NCBI RefSeq assembly: GCF_029714405.1
Contig: NZ_CP121650.1
Span: forward strand, 4,717,001-4,781,000
Length of the DNA stretch: 64,000 bases
Source: Bradyrhizobium sp. CB82
GTDB taxonomy: Bacteria > Pseudomonadota > Alphaproteobacteria > Rhizobiales > Xanthobacteraceae
Direction: 5' to 3'
A program made the position numbers and the translations under genes. Positions 26,136-34,351 of this stretch are shown piece after piece. Numbering within the stretch: position 1 is the first letter of the stretch; each line of letters starts with the position of its first letter. A model generated the notes under the pieces. The model did not search any database and was not told where the DNA came from. It was given only the letters and a program-made list of their open reading frames with translations.

Positions 26136-26616
26136 ATGCGCAATTTGGGTCTGGCGGCTCTTGCCGTCGCGCTTGCCGGCTGCGCTTCATCTTCAGCCGA
26201 TATCGCGGCCACTTACGTGTCGCCGGTCAGTTACCAGAGCTTCACGTGTCAGCAGCTTGGAATGGAAGCTCAAGCCACTCGGCGCGAGCGGCAGCTTTAT
26301 CGGGCGCACAAGATAGCCAACGCACAAAGGATGTTGTCGCTACGACCGCCGCCGTCGTGATCTTCTGGCCTGCAGCTTTCCTTGTGGGTGGCGACAAGCA
26401 GACCGCGGCAGAGCTTGGGCAGATGAAAGGGCAGTTGGTCGCGATCGAGCAGGCCTCGATTGCCAAGAAGTGCAGCATCCAATTCCAGGGCAAGCCTGAT
26501 GGCGCGACCGCGGCCACGGCCGAACCCGAGCCGCCACAGCAGGTCGCACAATCCAAGCCTCGCGCAAAGTCAAAGCCTCGAGGGCCACGCCACAGCCCGA
26601 ACCGGCTAAGCAATAG
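26136..26616 (+). pseudogene. Broken lipoprotein gene (two frame changes)
   Basis: The start is a textbook lipoprotein signal (MRNLGLAALAVALAGCASSS, lipobox LAGC with cysteine at residue 16). After GMEAQA near 26275 the original frame ends early at 26360. The expected continuation (SARAAALSGAQDSQRTKD, VIFWPAAFLVGGD, QLVAIEQASIAKKC) is in the next frame, consistent with one missing base. A second shift near 26580 restores a plausible end (ATPQPEPAKQ, stop at 26616). I know the intact form as a conserved small rhizobial lipoprotein of unknown function. Confidence 0.72.
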
Positions 26617-26698
26617 GACTGCGAAGTTCTTCGAGCATGTCCTGACGTGCCGCCAAACCTTGCGGCAGGGCTGACAAAGAAATTTACGCGATAGCGGC

Positions 26699-27568
26699 CT
26701 AAGCAGCCCGCAAGCTGTTGCTGATGGTTGGGCCTTCAAAGATCTTGATCGCTCCGGCGCGGCGGATGTCGTGCTCGTACATGCAGCGCAAGAGCCACAA
26801 CCGCTGCCACAGGTCGTCCGACGAGTTCAGCTTCGTCACTGAGAGACCGAGGCGCATAGCTTCGTCGGCATCAATGACTGAACCGTGAGACGGGTACTGT
26901 TGGCGCGACGCTAACGCTTGGACCACAGAATTTATCTCTCCGGGCTGCTTGCCCTTCATCATGCCGGTGCCGAGAAGGGTTTCTGCCAGCTTCATGGTCT
27001 GCGCGATGGCGTGCTGTGCAGCCTGCATAAAGACCGGGTCGACACCTTGCACTCCGATCAAAAAATGCGCCGGAACGATATTGTTTGGTCCGAGAGAAAT
27101 GAACGGATCAGCTGGGCCAAGTTCCGAGGCGGGTCCCATGATGACATTTGATCCGACGAGCGCGAGCATCGTTCCGTTGCTCTTTGCTCGGCATGGAACG
27201 ACCACCCTGAGATCTGGTGCGAGAGTGCGAAGCAACGATGCAATCTTCTCGGTGGGATCCGTGTAGCCGCCGGGGGTCTCAATGAGAAGATCCACCGGGC
27301 CGCCTTTGGCGTCACGCAACATCTCGGTGAAATAGACTTCGTCACCGAGGCTGATTTGCGCCCGTTGGTCGGCCATGGAGGCAAAGTAAACAAGCAAGGT
27401 CCGGCCCGTTACGGCCTGGATATCGCGTATCAGTAATTGCCGGAGATACCTGTCCTTCTCCGCGACCCAAAACAGCGGAGATTGCTTAGGCAAACTCGTC
27501 GACCGCGGAAATTGCTCCTCGGCCGCTGCTGGTACGGGCACGGGTGGTGCCGGCGGGTCTCCAGCCAT
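26699..27568 (-). CDS. Serine dehydrogenase proteinase family (SDH_sah, ClpP/SppA-like fold)
   Basis: The 289-residue protein has a ClpP/SppA-like core: DLLIETPGGYTDPTEKI (oxyanion region), VVPCRAKSNGTMLALVGSN with the presumed nucleophilic serine in KSNGT, and the family block IMGPASELGPADPFI. The C-terminal helices follow GMMKGKQ. A proline-rich N-terminus of about 25 residues precedes the domain. Without a signal peptide it is presumably cytoplasmic or membrane-associated. The ATG at 27568 lies one base after the stop of the small upstream gene, so they are coupled. It sits beside the broken integrase, hence probably island cargo. Substrates are unknown. Confidence 0.85.
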   Translation of the reverse strand: MAGDPPAPPVPVPAAAEEQFPRSTSLPKQSPLFWVAEKDRYLRQLLIRDIQAVTGRTLLVYFASMADQRAQISLGDEVYFTEMLRDAKGGPVDLLIETPGGYTDPTEKIASLLRTLAPDLRVVVPCRAKSNGTMLALVGSNVIMGPASELGPADPFISLGPNNIVPAHFLIGVQGVDPVFMQAAQHAIAQTMKLAETLLGTGMMKGKQPGEINSVVQALASRQQYPSHGSVIDADEAMRLGLSVTKLNSSDDLWQRLWLLRCMYEHDIRRAGAIKIFEGPTISNSLRAA

Positions 27569-27569
27569 G

Positions 27570-27767
27570 CTATTCCGTGGGTGTCGTCGCCGATCGCTGA
27601 CGAATTGATTCCGCAAGATCTCGCAAATTGACCTGCGGGCTCTGCTCGGCATCGTAGGTATGCGGATCAATCCTCACGGGTGGAGAAACAAACCCCAAAA
27701 GGGTGCTGTAGTTTTGATCGGGACGCTCATCTACCGGGCCGTGCAGACGGCCGGTTGCCATAGACAT
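27570..27767 (-). CDS. Small protein translationally coupled to the SDH_sah protease
   Basis: This encodes 65 residues with a good ribosome-binding site (GGAGACCACC before the ATG at 27767). The sequence is polar and probably disordered (HTYDAEQSPQVNLRDLAESI near the C-terminus). Its stop is separated from the protease start by a single base. It could be an adaptor or substrate of the protease, but this rests only on the coupling. Confidence 0.65.
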   Translation of the reverse strand: MSMATGRLHGPVDERPDQNYSTLLGFVSPPVRIDPHTYDAEQSPQVNLRDLAESIRQRSATTPTE

Positions 27768-27947
27768 GGTGGTCTCCCTCTGCGACTCAGAAAATGCCCT
27801 AATTCAAATCCGAACATCTCTGCAATTAACGTCGCGTTAATGAAGAAGTTCGGTGGCCATGCAAGGGAAGTAAAGGCACACAGGATGCCTGACTCGTCAA
27901 CTTAATTTGACGCTTTACAAGCGAACGCGGCCCATACCGGCGCAGAA

Positions 27948-28440
27948 TCAGGCCCTCATCGGCACCACGTTGCCTGCCTTGGCTGGCACGGGACCGGCGC
28001 AATAGGTCGCCCAATCGGCGATCATGCGCAGCCGCTTCTCGCGCATGTTGCCGCGGCGGTAAGTCGCCTCGACCTTGTCTGACACGTTGTGCGCAAGTGC
28101 CATCTCGGACATCTCGTTCGGGAAGCCGGTCTGCTCGGTGCACCAGTCCTTGAAGGTCGAACGAAAGCCGTGGACGGTCAAGTCCTCGCCGAAGCCCATG
28201 CCCTCCAACAGCTCGAGCATGGCCATGTTGGACAGCGGTCGCCGTCCTCATGGGCGAACAGACATTCGCCGCGATCTGGCAGGTGGCCCAGGATCTCGAG
28301 CGCGCGGTCCGACAGCGGGACGACGTGGTCACGCTTGCGGGCGCCCTTCTTGTTGCCCTTCAGGCGGGTGGCGGGGACCGTCCAGGTGGTCACCACCCGG
28401 TCAACCTCGGTCCACACCGCGCCGATCGTGTCGCTTCTGT
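27948..28440 (-). pseudogene. Tyrosine recombinase (phage/island integrase) remnant
   Basis: The catalytic domain of a P4/IntS-like integrase is recognisable: TTWTVPATRLKGNKKGARKR, VVPLSDRALEILG, then LTVHGFRSTFKDWCTEQTGF with the H-x2-R box, and VEATYRRGNMREKR with the nucleophilic tyrosine. Homology shifts frame near 28230 (DGDR to PLSNMAMLELL), and the N-terminal half, including the first catalytic arginine region, is missing. It points at the 3' end of the tRNA-Arg gene 250 bp away, the usual place for the integrase of a tRNA-targeting island. It can no longer excise the element by itself. Confidence 0.85.
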
Positions 28441-28687
28441 GTATAATCAGGGTGTTTTCGGCTGGTGGCGAATCGAGGCGAATTAATGCGCTGGCGGAGA
28501 CGTGATCCGTCAGCTCTCGGCGCGCGCCGACGCTTGTGCGCCGGTGGACGAGAGGAGCCCATGTCGCGCACCATGTCGCGCCGATTTGCCGGGAGCGCAG
28601 GGGAGGCATTGAGAATTCAAGGGAATTTTGCGCAACAGGCGCAACACGATTCGAGGGCCTAAATATTCCCTAAGTCATTGATTTTTC

Positions 28688-28764
28688 TGGCGATCCCGGC
28701 AGGACTCGAACCTGCAACCCGCGGAGTAGAAATCCGCTACTCTATCCAGTTGAGCTACGGGACC
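28688..28764 (-). tRNA. tRNA-Arg (anticodon TCT)
   Basis: The 77-nt cloverleaf has a 7-bp acceptor stem (GGTCCCG with CGGGATC, one G-U pair), D arm, anticodon stem GCGGA/TCCGC around loop TTTCTAC, a T arm with GGTTCGAGTCC, and an encoded 3' CCA. The anticodon TCT reads AGA/AGG arginine codons. The tRNA 3' end faces the broken integrase and the low-GC region, so it is the likely attachment site of the island on its left. Confidence 0.95.
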
Positions 28765-29146
28765 GTCTGGACGGCCCCGGGGGATGGGGCCCGGCGACGT
28801 CTTTAGCACGCCAAATATGAAAAATCCGCGCCCCCGCCAAGTCCGGATCGAACCGTTTTCCTCAAGTCAGCGACAAAGCAGAGCGATGGACTTTTCACGG
28901 TCCCGTTCTGCGCCAGCTGCGCTTAGACGTAGCACGCGCGTCCGGGACTCTGTCCACCGGCTGATTTTGTCCGGTGCTGCCATGGCTGAGGCGGCGCCAG
29001 GGGCGGCACTTCGGAGGCCCACTCGGGCTTGCTTGCCAATGGCGCATGCGACGTTTTGCTATTCTGGTTCCATCGCCTTGGGTCTGTCACCTTTCCGCGC
29101 ATTTCATCGCGCACGCGGCGCTCGCCCGCGCTCCCGGGAGTCCATC
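28765..29146. other. 382-bp interval between tRNA-Arg and the macroglobulin gene
   Basis: This is the divergent promoter region of the two genes. The plus-strand macroglobulin frame is open back to 28784 but those codons have no coding character. No small gene or clear promoter box is visible. Confidence 0.4.
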
Positions 29147-32100
29147 ATGATCGATTTGGTTCGCGCCGTCACAATCTGCGCAACGCTGGTGCTCGGCCTG
29201 GTATCGGCGCAGGCGGCCGACAAGGCCTTCAAGCGCGACGATCTCGCCGATGCCGCGATCAAGCTGGAGGCGCAGATCAAAACCGAGGCGGGGCCGGTTG
29301 CCAAGACCAACGCGACCCTGCGCACCGACGCGGATGCCGCCTTCCGGCGCAACGATGGCCGCAGCGGCCTTTCGATCCTCGGCCAGATCGCCGCCACCAC
29401 GCCTGAGGATGCCGGCAACTGGCTGCGCCTTGCGCGCGTCATCTTCCAGATCGTGCCGAAGAGCTCGAGCGAGCAGACCTTTCTGCTCGAGCGCGCCTCG
29501 ACTGCCGCCTACATCGCCTATCAGCGCGCCGGCAATGCGGGCGAGGAGGCTGATGCGCTCGCAGTCCTCGGCAAGTCGCTCGCCGAGCGGAAATTGTGGC
29601 GGCCGGCGCTGGATGCGCTGCGGCTGTCGCTCGACATGCGGGAGGTCGCCGACGTCCGCGGCCAATATGAGAAGCTGCGCGACGAGCATGGCTTCCGGCT
29701 GCTCGACTATACCGTCGATTCCGACTCGGCGAGCCCGCGCGCCTGCTTCCAGTTCTCCGAGGAATTGGCCAAGCGCACCGATTTCGCGCCGTTCCTGGCG
29801 CTCGCAGGCACCGACAAGCCGGCACTGTCGGCCGAGGGCAAGCAGCTCTGCGTCGACGGCCTGAAGCATGGCGAACGCTACAACATCAACTTACGCGCCG
29901 GCCTGCCTTCGACGGTGAAGGAGGGGCTGCCGAAATCGGCCGAGTTCAACATCTATGTGCGCGACCGCAAGCCGTTCGTGCGCTTCACCAGCCGGGCCTA
30001 TGTGCTGCCGCGGACAGGTCAGCGGGGCATTCCCGTGGTCAGCGTCAATACGCCGGCGGTCAACATCAACGTGTTCCGGATCGGCGACCGCAACCTGATC
30101 AACACGGTCGTCGACAGCGACTTCCAGAAAACCCTGTCGCGCTACCAGCTCTCCGATCTCGGTGGCGAGCGCGGTGTAAAAGTCTGGTCCGGCGAACTTT
30201 CGACCGCGATGACGCTGAACCAGGACGTCACCACCGCATTCCCGGTCGACCAGGCACTCGGCGATCTCCAGCCCGGCGTGTACGTGATGACGGCAACGGC
30301 CAAGGGGCCGGGCAGCGACGACGATTACCAGCTCGCAACGCAATGGTTCATTGTCTCCGACCTCGGGATCACTGCGTACTCCGGCAACGACGGCATCCAT
30401 GTGTTCGTCAACTCGCTGGCGTCGACTGAACCTGTGGCGAAGGCCGAGGTGCGCCTGGTCGCCCGCAACAACGAGATTTTGGCGACCCGCAAGAGCGACG
30501 AGGCCGGCCATGTACTGTTCGAGGCGGGCTTGGCGCGCGGCGAGGGCGGGCTATCACCTGCGCTGCTCACCGTCAGCGGCGAGAAGGCCGACTATGCCTT
30601 CCTCAGCCTGAAAACCAGCGCCTTCGATCTGTCCGATCGTGGCGTTGCGGGACGCGCGGTACCGCCCGGCGCCGACGCCTTCGTCTATGCCGAGCGCGGC
30701 GTCTACCGCTCCAACGAGACCGTGTACCTGACCGCGCTGTTGCGCGACGGGCAGGGCAATGCCGTCACCGGCGGACCGCTCACGCTGGTGATCGAGCGTC
30801 CCGACGGCGTCGAATTCCGCCGCGCCGTACTGTCCGACCAGGGCGCCGGCGGCCGCACGCTCTCCGTTCCGCTCAACTCCGCGGTCCCGACCGGGACCTG
30901 GCGGGTGCGCGCCTTCACCGATCCGAAGGGCTCATCAGTCGGCGAGACCACCTTCATGGTCGAGGATTACGTCCCAGATAGAATCGAGTTCGATCTCAGC
31001 GCCAGGGACAAGCTGATCAAGGCGAATGCCCCGGTTGAACTGAAGGTCGACGGCCATTTCCTCTATGGCGCGCCCGCCTCGGGCCTCCAGCTCGAAGGCG
31101 ACATGCTCGTGGCGCCTGCCGCGGAGCGGCCCGGCTTTGCCGGCTACCAGTTCGGCGTTGCCGACGAGGAGACCACCAGCAACGAACGCACGCCGCTCGA
31201 AAACCTCCCGGAGGCCGACGCCAATGGCGTGGCGACCTTCCCGGTCACGCTGGACAAGCAGCCGGCCTCGAGCCGGCCGCAAGAGGCGCAGATCTTCGTC
31301 CGCATGGCGGAGACTGGCGGTCGCGCGGTCGAGCGCAAGCTCGTGCTGCCGGTCGCACCCGCCGCCGCGATGATCGGCGTCAAGCCGCTGTTCGGCGACC
31401 GGAACGTTGCCGAAGGCGACAAGGCCGAGTTCGACATCGTGTTCGTCTCGCCCGAGGGCAAGACGCTTCCCCGCGACGGCCTGCGCTACGAGCTCCTCAA
31501 GCTGGAGTCGCGCTACCAGTGGTATCGCCAGAACAATTACTGGGAGTACGAGCCGGTCAAGTCCACCTCGCGCGTCGCTGATGGCGATCTCACCATTGCC
31601 GCCGACAGGCCCTCGCGCATTTCACTGAATCCCCAGCCGGGCCGCTACCGGCTGGACGTGAAATCGAACGACGCGGATGGTCCGGTGACGTCGGTGCAGT
31701 TCGATGTCGGCTGGTATTCGGACGGCAGCGCCGACACGCCCGACCTTTTGGAGACCTCGATCGACAAGCCGCAATACGGCTCTGGCGACACCATGACGGT
31801 GTCGGTGAATGCGCGTAGCGCCGGCAAACTCATCATCAACGTGCTCGGCGATCGCCTGCTGACAACGCAGACCGTCGACGTCAAGGAGGGCACCGCGCAG
31901 CTCAAGATCCCCGTCGGCAACGACTGGGGCACCGGCGCCTATGTGGTGGCGACCCTGCGCCGACCGCTCGATGCGGCTGCCCGGCGCATGCCGGGGCGGG
32001 CGATCGGGCTGAAATGGTTCGGCATCGACAAGCAGACGCGCACGCTCGCGGTGAAGCTGACGCCGCCGGCGCTGATCCGGCCGAACTCGATGCTGAAGAT

Positions 32101-34351
32101 CCCGGTGAAGCTCGACGGGCTCAATCCGGGCGAGGACGCCAAGATCGTCATCGCGGCGGTCGACGTCGGCATTCTCAACCTCACCAACTACAAGCCCCCG
32201 GCGCCCGATGATTATTATCTCGGCCAGCGGAGCCTGACTGCCGAGATCCGCGATCTCTACGGCCAGCTCATCGACGGCATGCAGGGCACGCGCGGCCAGA
32301 TCAAGTCCGGCGGCGACGCCGGTGGTGCCGAGCTCCAGGGCTCGCCGCCCACACAAAAGCCGCTCGCGCTCTATTCTGGCATCGTCACAGTGGCCGCCGA
32401 CGGCACCGCGGAAGTGAGCTTCGACATTCCAGAGTTCGCCGGCACCGCGCGCGTCATGGCGGTGGCGTGGACCGCCACGAAGCTTGGCCGCGCCACGACC
32501 GACGTCGTGATCCGCGACCCCGTGGTGCTCACGGCGACTCTGCCGCGCTTCCTGCTCAATGGCGACCACGGCACGGTCAACCTCGAGATTGACAATGTCG
32601 ACGGCCAGGCCGGCGACTACACGATTTCCGTGAAGACAGGCGGCCCGGTGAAGATGACCGGCAGTCCCGCGACCACGGTCAAGCTCGCCGCCAAGCAGCG
32701 CAACTCGTTCTCGCTTGCGCTCGATGCGACTGCGGCGGGGCAGGCGACGCTCGACGTCGATATGAAGGGGCCGAACGGGCTGGTGCTCGCGCGGCACTAT
32801 GCGCTCGATGTCAAGGCGGCGACGCAAGTGCTGGCGCGCCGCTCGATCCGGACGCTTGCGAAGGGCGAGAGCCTGACGCTGACGTCAGACATGTTCTCCG
32901 ACCTCGTGCCGGGCACCGGCAGCGTCTCCGTCTCGGCGAGCCTGTCGACCGCGCTCGACGCCGCGACGATCCTCAAGGCGCTCGATCGCTATCCCTATGG
33001 CTGCTCGGAGCAGATCACGAGCCGCGCCATGCCGTTGCTCTACGTCAACGAGCTCGCGGCCGGCGCGCACCTTGCCATGGACACCGAGGTCGACCAGCGC
33101 ATCCGCGACGCGATCGAGCGGCTCCTGGCGCGCCAGGGCTCGAATGGATCGTTCGGCTTGTGGTCAGCGGGCGGCGACGACGCCTGGCTCGACGCCTACG
33201 TAACGGACTTCCTCACCCGCGCCCGTGAAAAAGGCTTTGTGGTGCCCGACGTGCTGTTCAAGAACGCGCTCGATCGCATCCGCAACTCCGTCGTCAATGC
33301 CAACGAGCCGGAAAAGGACGGCGGCCGCGATCTCGCCTACGGCCTCTACGTGCTCGCGCGTAACGGTACGGCTCCGATCGGCGACCTCCGCTATCTCGCC
33401 GACACCAAGCTGAACAATCTGGCGACGCCGATCGCCAAATCGCAGCTTGCGGCGGCGCTCGCGCTCGTCGGCGACCGCAACCGCGCCGAGCGGGTCTACG
33501 GCGCAGCACTCGATAGCCTCGCGCCCAAGCCCGCGCTGGAGTTCGGCCGCAGCGACTACGGCTCGCAGCTCCGCGATGCCGCAGCCCTCGTCTCGCTCGC
33601 CAGCGAAGGCAACGCGCCGAAGGCGACGCTGACGCAGGCCGTATCCCGTGTCGAGACTGCGCGCGGACTGACGTCCTACACGTCGACGCAGGAGAATGCG
33701 TGGCTGGTGCTGGCCGCGCGGGCGCTGGCGAAAGAGAATATGTCGCTCGATGTCGACGGCCAGCCGGTCAAGACCGCGCTGTACCGCAGCTACAAGGCGG
33801 CGACGCTGGACGGCAAGCCGCTGAAGATCACCAACACCGGTGACGCTCCGATACAGGCCGTGGTCTCGGTCTCGGGCTCGCCGGTGACGCCGGAGCCTGC
33901 GGCTTCAAACGGCTTCAAGATCGAGCGCAACTACTTCACGCTCGACGGCAAGCCCGCCGACATCGGCAAGGTCAGGCAGAACGACCGCTTTGCGGTGGTG
34001 CTGAAGATCACCGAAGCGAAACCGGAATACGGGCACATCATGGTGTCGGACTATCTGCCAGCGGGTCTCGAGATCGACAATCCAAAGCTGGTCTCGTCGG
34101 GCGACAGCGGCACGCTCGACTGGATCGAGGACGGCCAGGAGCCCGAGGATACCGAATTCCGCGACGATCGCTTCACCGCAGCAGTCGATCGGGCCTCGGA
34201 CTCCAAGTCGGTCTTCACCGTCGCCTATGTCGTGCGCGCGGTCTCGCCCGGTAAATACGTGCTGCCGCAGGCCTATGTCGAGGACATGTACAATCCCTCG
34301 CGCTATGGCCGCACGGGCACGGGCTCCGTCGAGGTGCGGACGGCGAAGTGA
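29147..34351 (+). CDS. Bacterial alpha-2-macroglobulin family protein with thioester motif
   Basis: The 1734-residue protein starts with a signal peptide (MIDLVRAVTICATLVLGLVS, cleavage near AQA). The ATG at 29147 follows GGGAG and begins that signal. A tandem array of macroglobulin beta domains fills the centre. The thioester loop is YGCSEQ with Cys1286 and Gln1289 (the common form is CGEQ or CLEQ), followed by helical repeats of the TED domain and a receptor-binding-like C-terminus (MVSDYLPAGLEIDNP). Bacterial macroglobulins trap proteases in the periplasm; pairing with PBP1C, as here, is standard and suggests guarding of the wall after envelope breach. The stop overlaps the pbpC start (TGATG). 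Confidence 0.93.
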   Translation: MIDLVRAVTICATLVLGLVSAQAADKAFKRDDLADAAIKLEAQIKTEAGPVAKTNATLRTDADAAFRRNDGRSGLSILGQIAATTPEDAGNWLRLARVIFQIVPKSSSEQTFLLERASTAAYIAYQRAGNAGEEADALAVLGKSLAERKLWRPALDALRLSLDMREVADVRGQYEKLRDEHGFRLLDYTVDSDSASPRACFQFSEELAKRTDFAPFLALAGTDKPALSAEGKQLCVDGLKHGERYNINLRAGLPSTVKEGLPKSAEFNIYVRDRKPFVRFTSRAYVLPRTGQRGIPVVSVNTPAVNINVFRIGDRNLINTVVDSDFQKTLSRYQLSDLGGERGVKVWSGELSTAMTLNQDVTTAFPVDQALGDLQPGVYVMTATAKGPGSDDDYQLATQWFIVSDLGITAYSGNDGIHVFVNSLASTEPVAKAEVRLVARNNEILATRKSDEAGHVLFEAGLARGEGGLSPALLTVSGEKADYAFLSLKTSAFDLSDRGVAGRAVPPGADAFVYAERGVYRSNETVYLTALLRDGQGNAVTGGPLTLVIERPDGVEFRRAVLSDQGAGGRTLSVPLNSAVPTGTWRVRAFTDPKGSSVGETTFMVEDYVPDRIEFDLSARDKLIKANAPVELKVDGHFLYGAPASGLQLEGDMLVAPAAERPGFAGYQFGVADEETTSNERTPLENLPEADANGVATFPVTLDKQPASSRPQEAQIFVRMAETGGRAVERKLVLPVAPAAAMIGVKPLFGDRNVAEGDKAEFDIVFVSPEGKTLPRDGLRYELLKLESRYQWYRQNNYWEYEPVKSTSRVADGDLTIAADRPSRISLNPQPGRYRLDVKSNDADGPVTSVQFDVGWYSDGSADTPDLLETSIDKPQYGSGDTMTVSVNARSAGKLIINVLGDRLLTTQTVDVKEGTAQLKIPVGNDWGTGAYVVATLRRPLDAAARRMPGRAIGLKWFGIDKQTRTLAVKLTPPALIRPNSMLKIPVKLDGLNPGEDAKIVIAAVDVGILNLTNYKPPAPDDYYLGQRSLTAEIRDLYGQLIDGMQGTRGQIKSGGDAGGAELQGSPPTQKPLALYSGIVTVAADGTAEVSFDIPEFAGTARVMAVAWTATKLGRATTDVVIRDPVVLTATLPRFLLNGDHGTVNLEIDNVDGQAGDYTISVKTGGPVKMTGSPATTVKLAAKQRNSFSLALDATAAGQATLDVDMKGPNGLVLARHYALDVKAATQVLARRSIRTLAKGESLTLTSDMFSDLVPGTGSVSVSASLSTALDAATILKALDRYPYGCSEQITSRAMPLLYVNELAAGAHLAMDTEVDQRIRDAIERLLARQGSNGSFGLWSAGGDDAWLDAYVTDFLTRAREKGFVVPDVLFKNALDRIRNSVVNANEPEKDGGRDLAYGLYVLARNGTAPIGDLRYLADTKLNNLATPIAKSQLAAALALVGDRNRAERVYGAALDSLAPKPALEFGRSDYGSQLRDAAALVSLASEGNAPKATLTQAVSRVETARGLTSYTSTQENAWLVLAARALAKENMSLDVDGQPVKTALYRSYKAATLDGKPLKITNTGDAPIQAVVSVSGSPVTPEPAASNGFKIERNYFTLDGKPADIGKVRQNDRFAVVLKITEAKPEYGHIMVSDYLPAGLEIDNPKLVSSGDSGTLDWIEDGQEPEDTEFRDDRFTAAVDRASDSKSVFTVAYVVRAVSPGKYVLPQAYVEDMYNPSRYGRTGTGSVEVRTAK

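Noticed and set aside
28440..28687. A second copy of the tRNA-Arg 3' end as attachment-site repeat inside the window
   Set aside because: Scanning the left part by eye found no second copy of the tRNA 3' sequence; the partner site, if present, is outside the window.
28784..29146. 121-codon upstream extension of the macroglobulin frame
   Set aside because: No coding character; a standard signal peptide with a ribosome-binding site starts at 29147.
31622..32827. 401-codon minus-strand frame inside the macroglobulin gene
   Set aside because: Shadow of high-GC coding sequence; composition (Arg/His/Asp-rich) is typical of antisense frames and there is no start signal.
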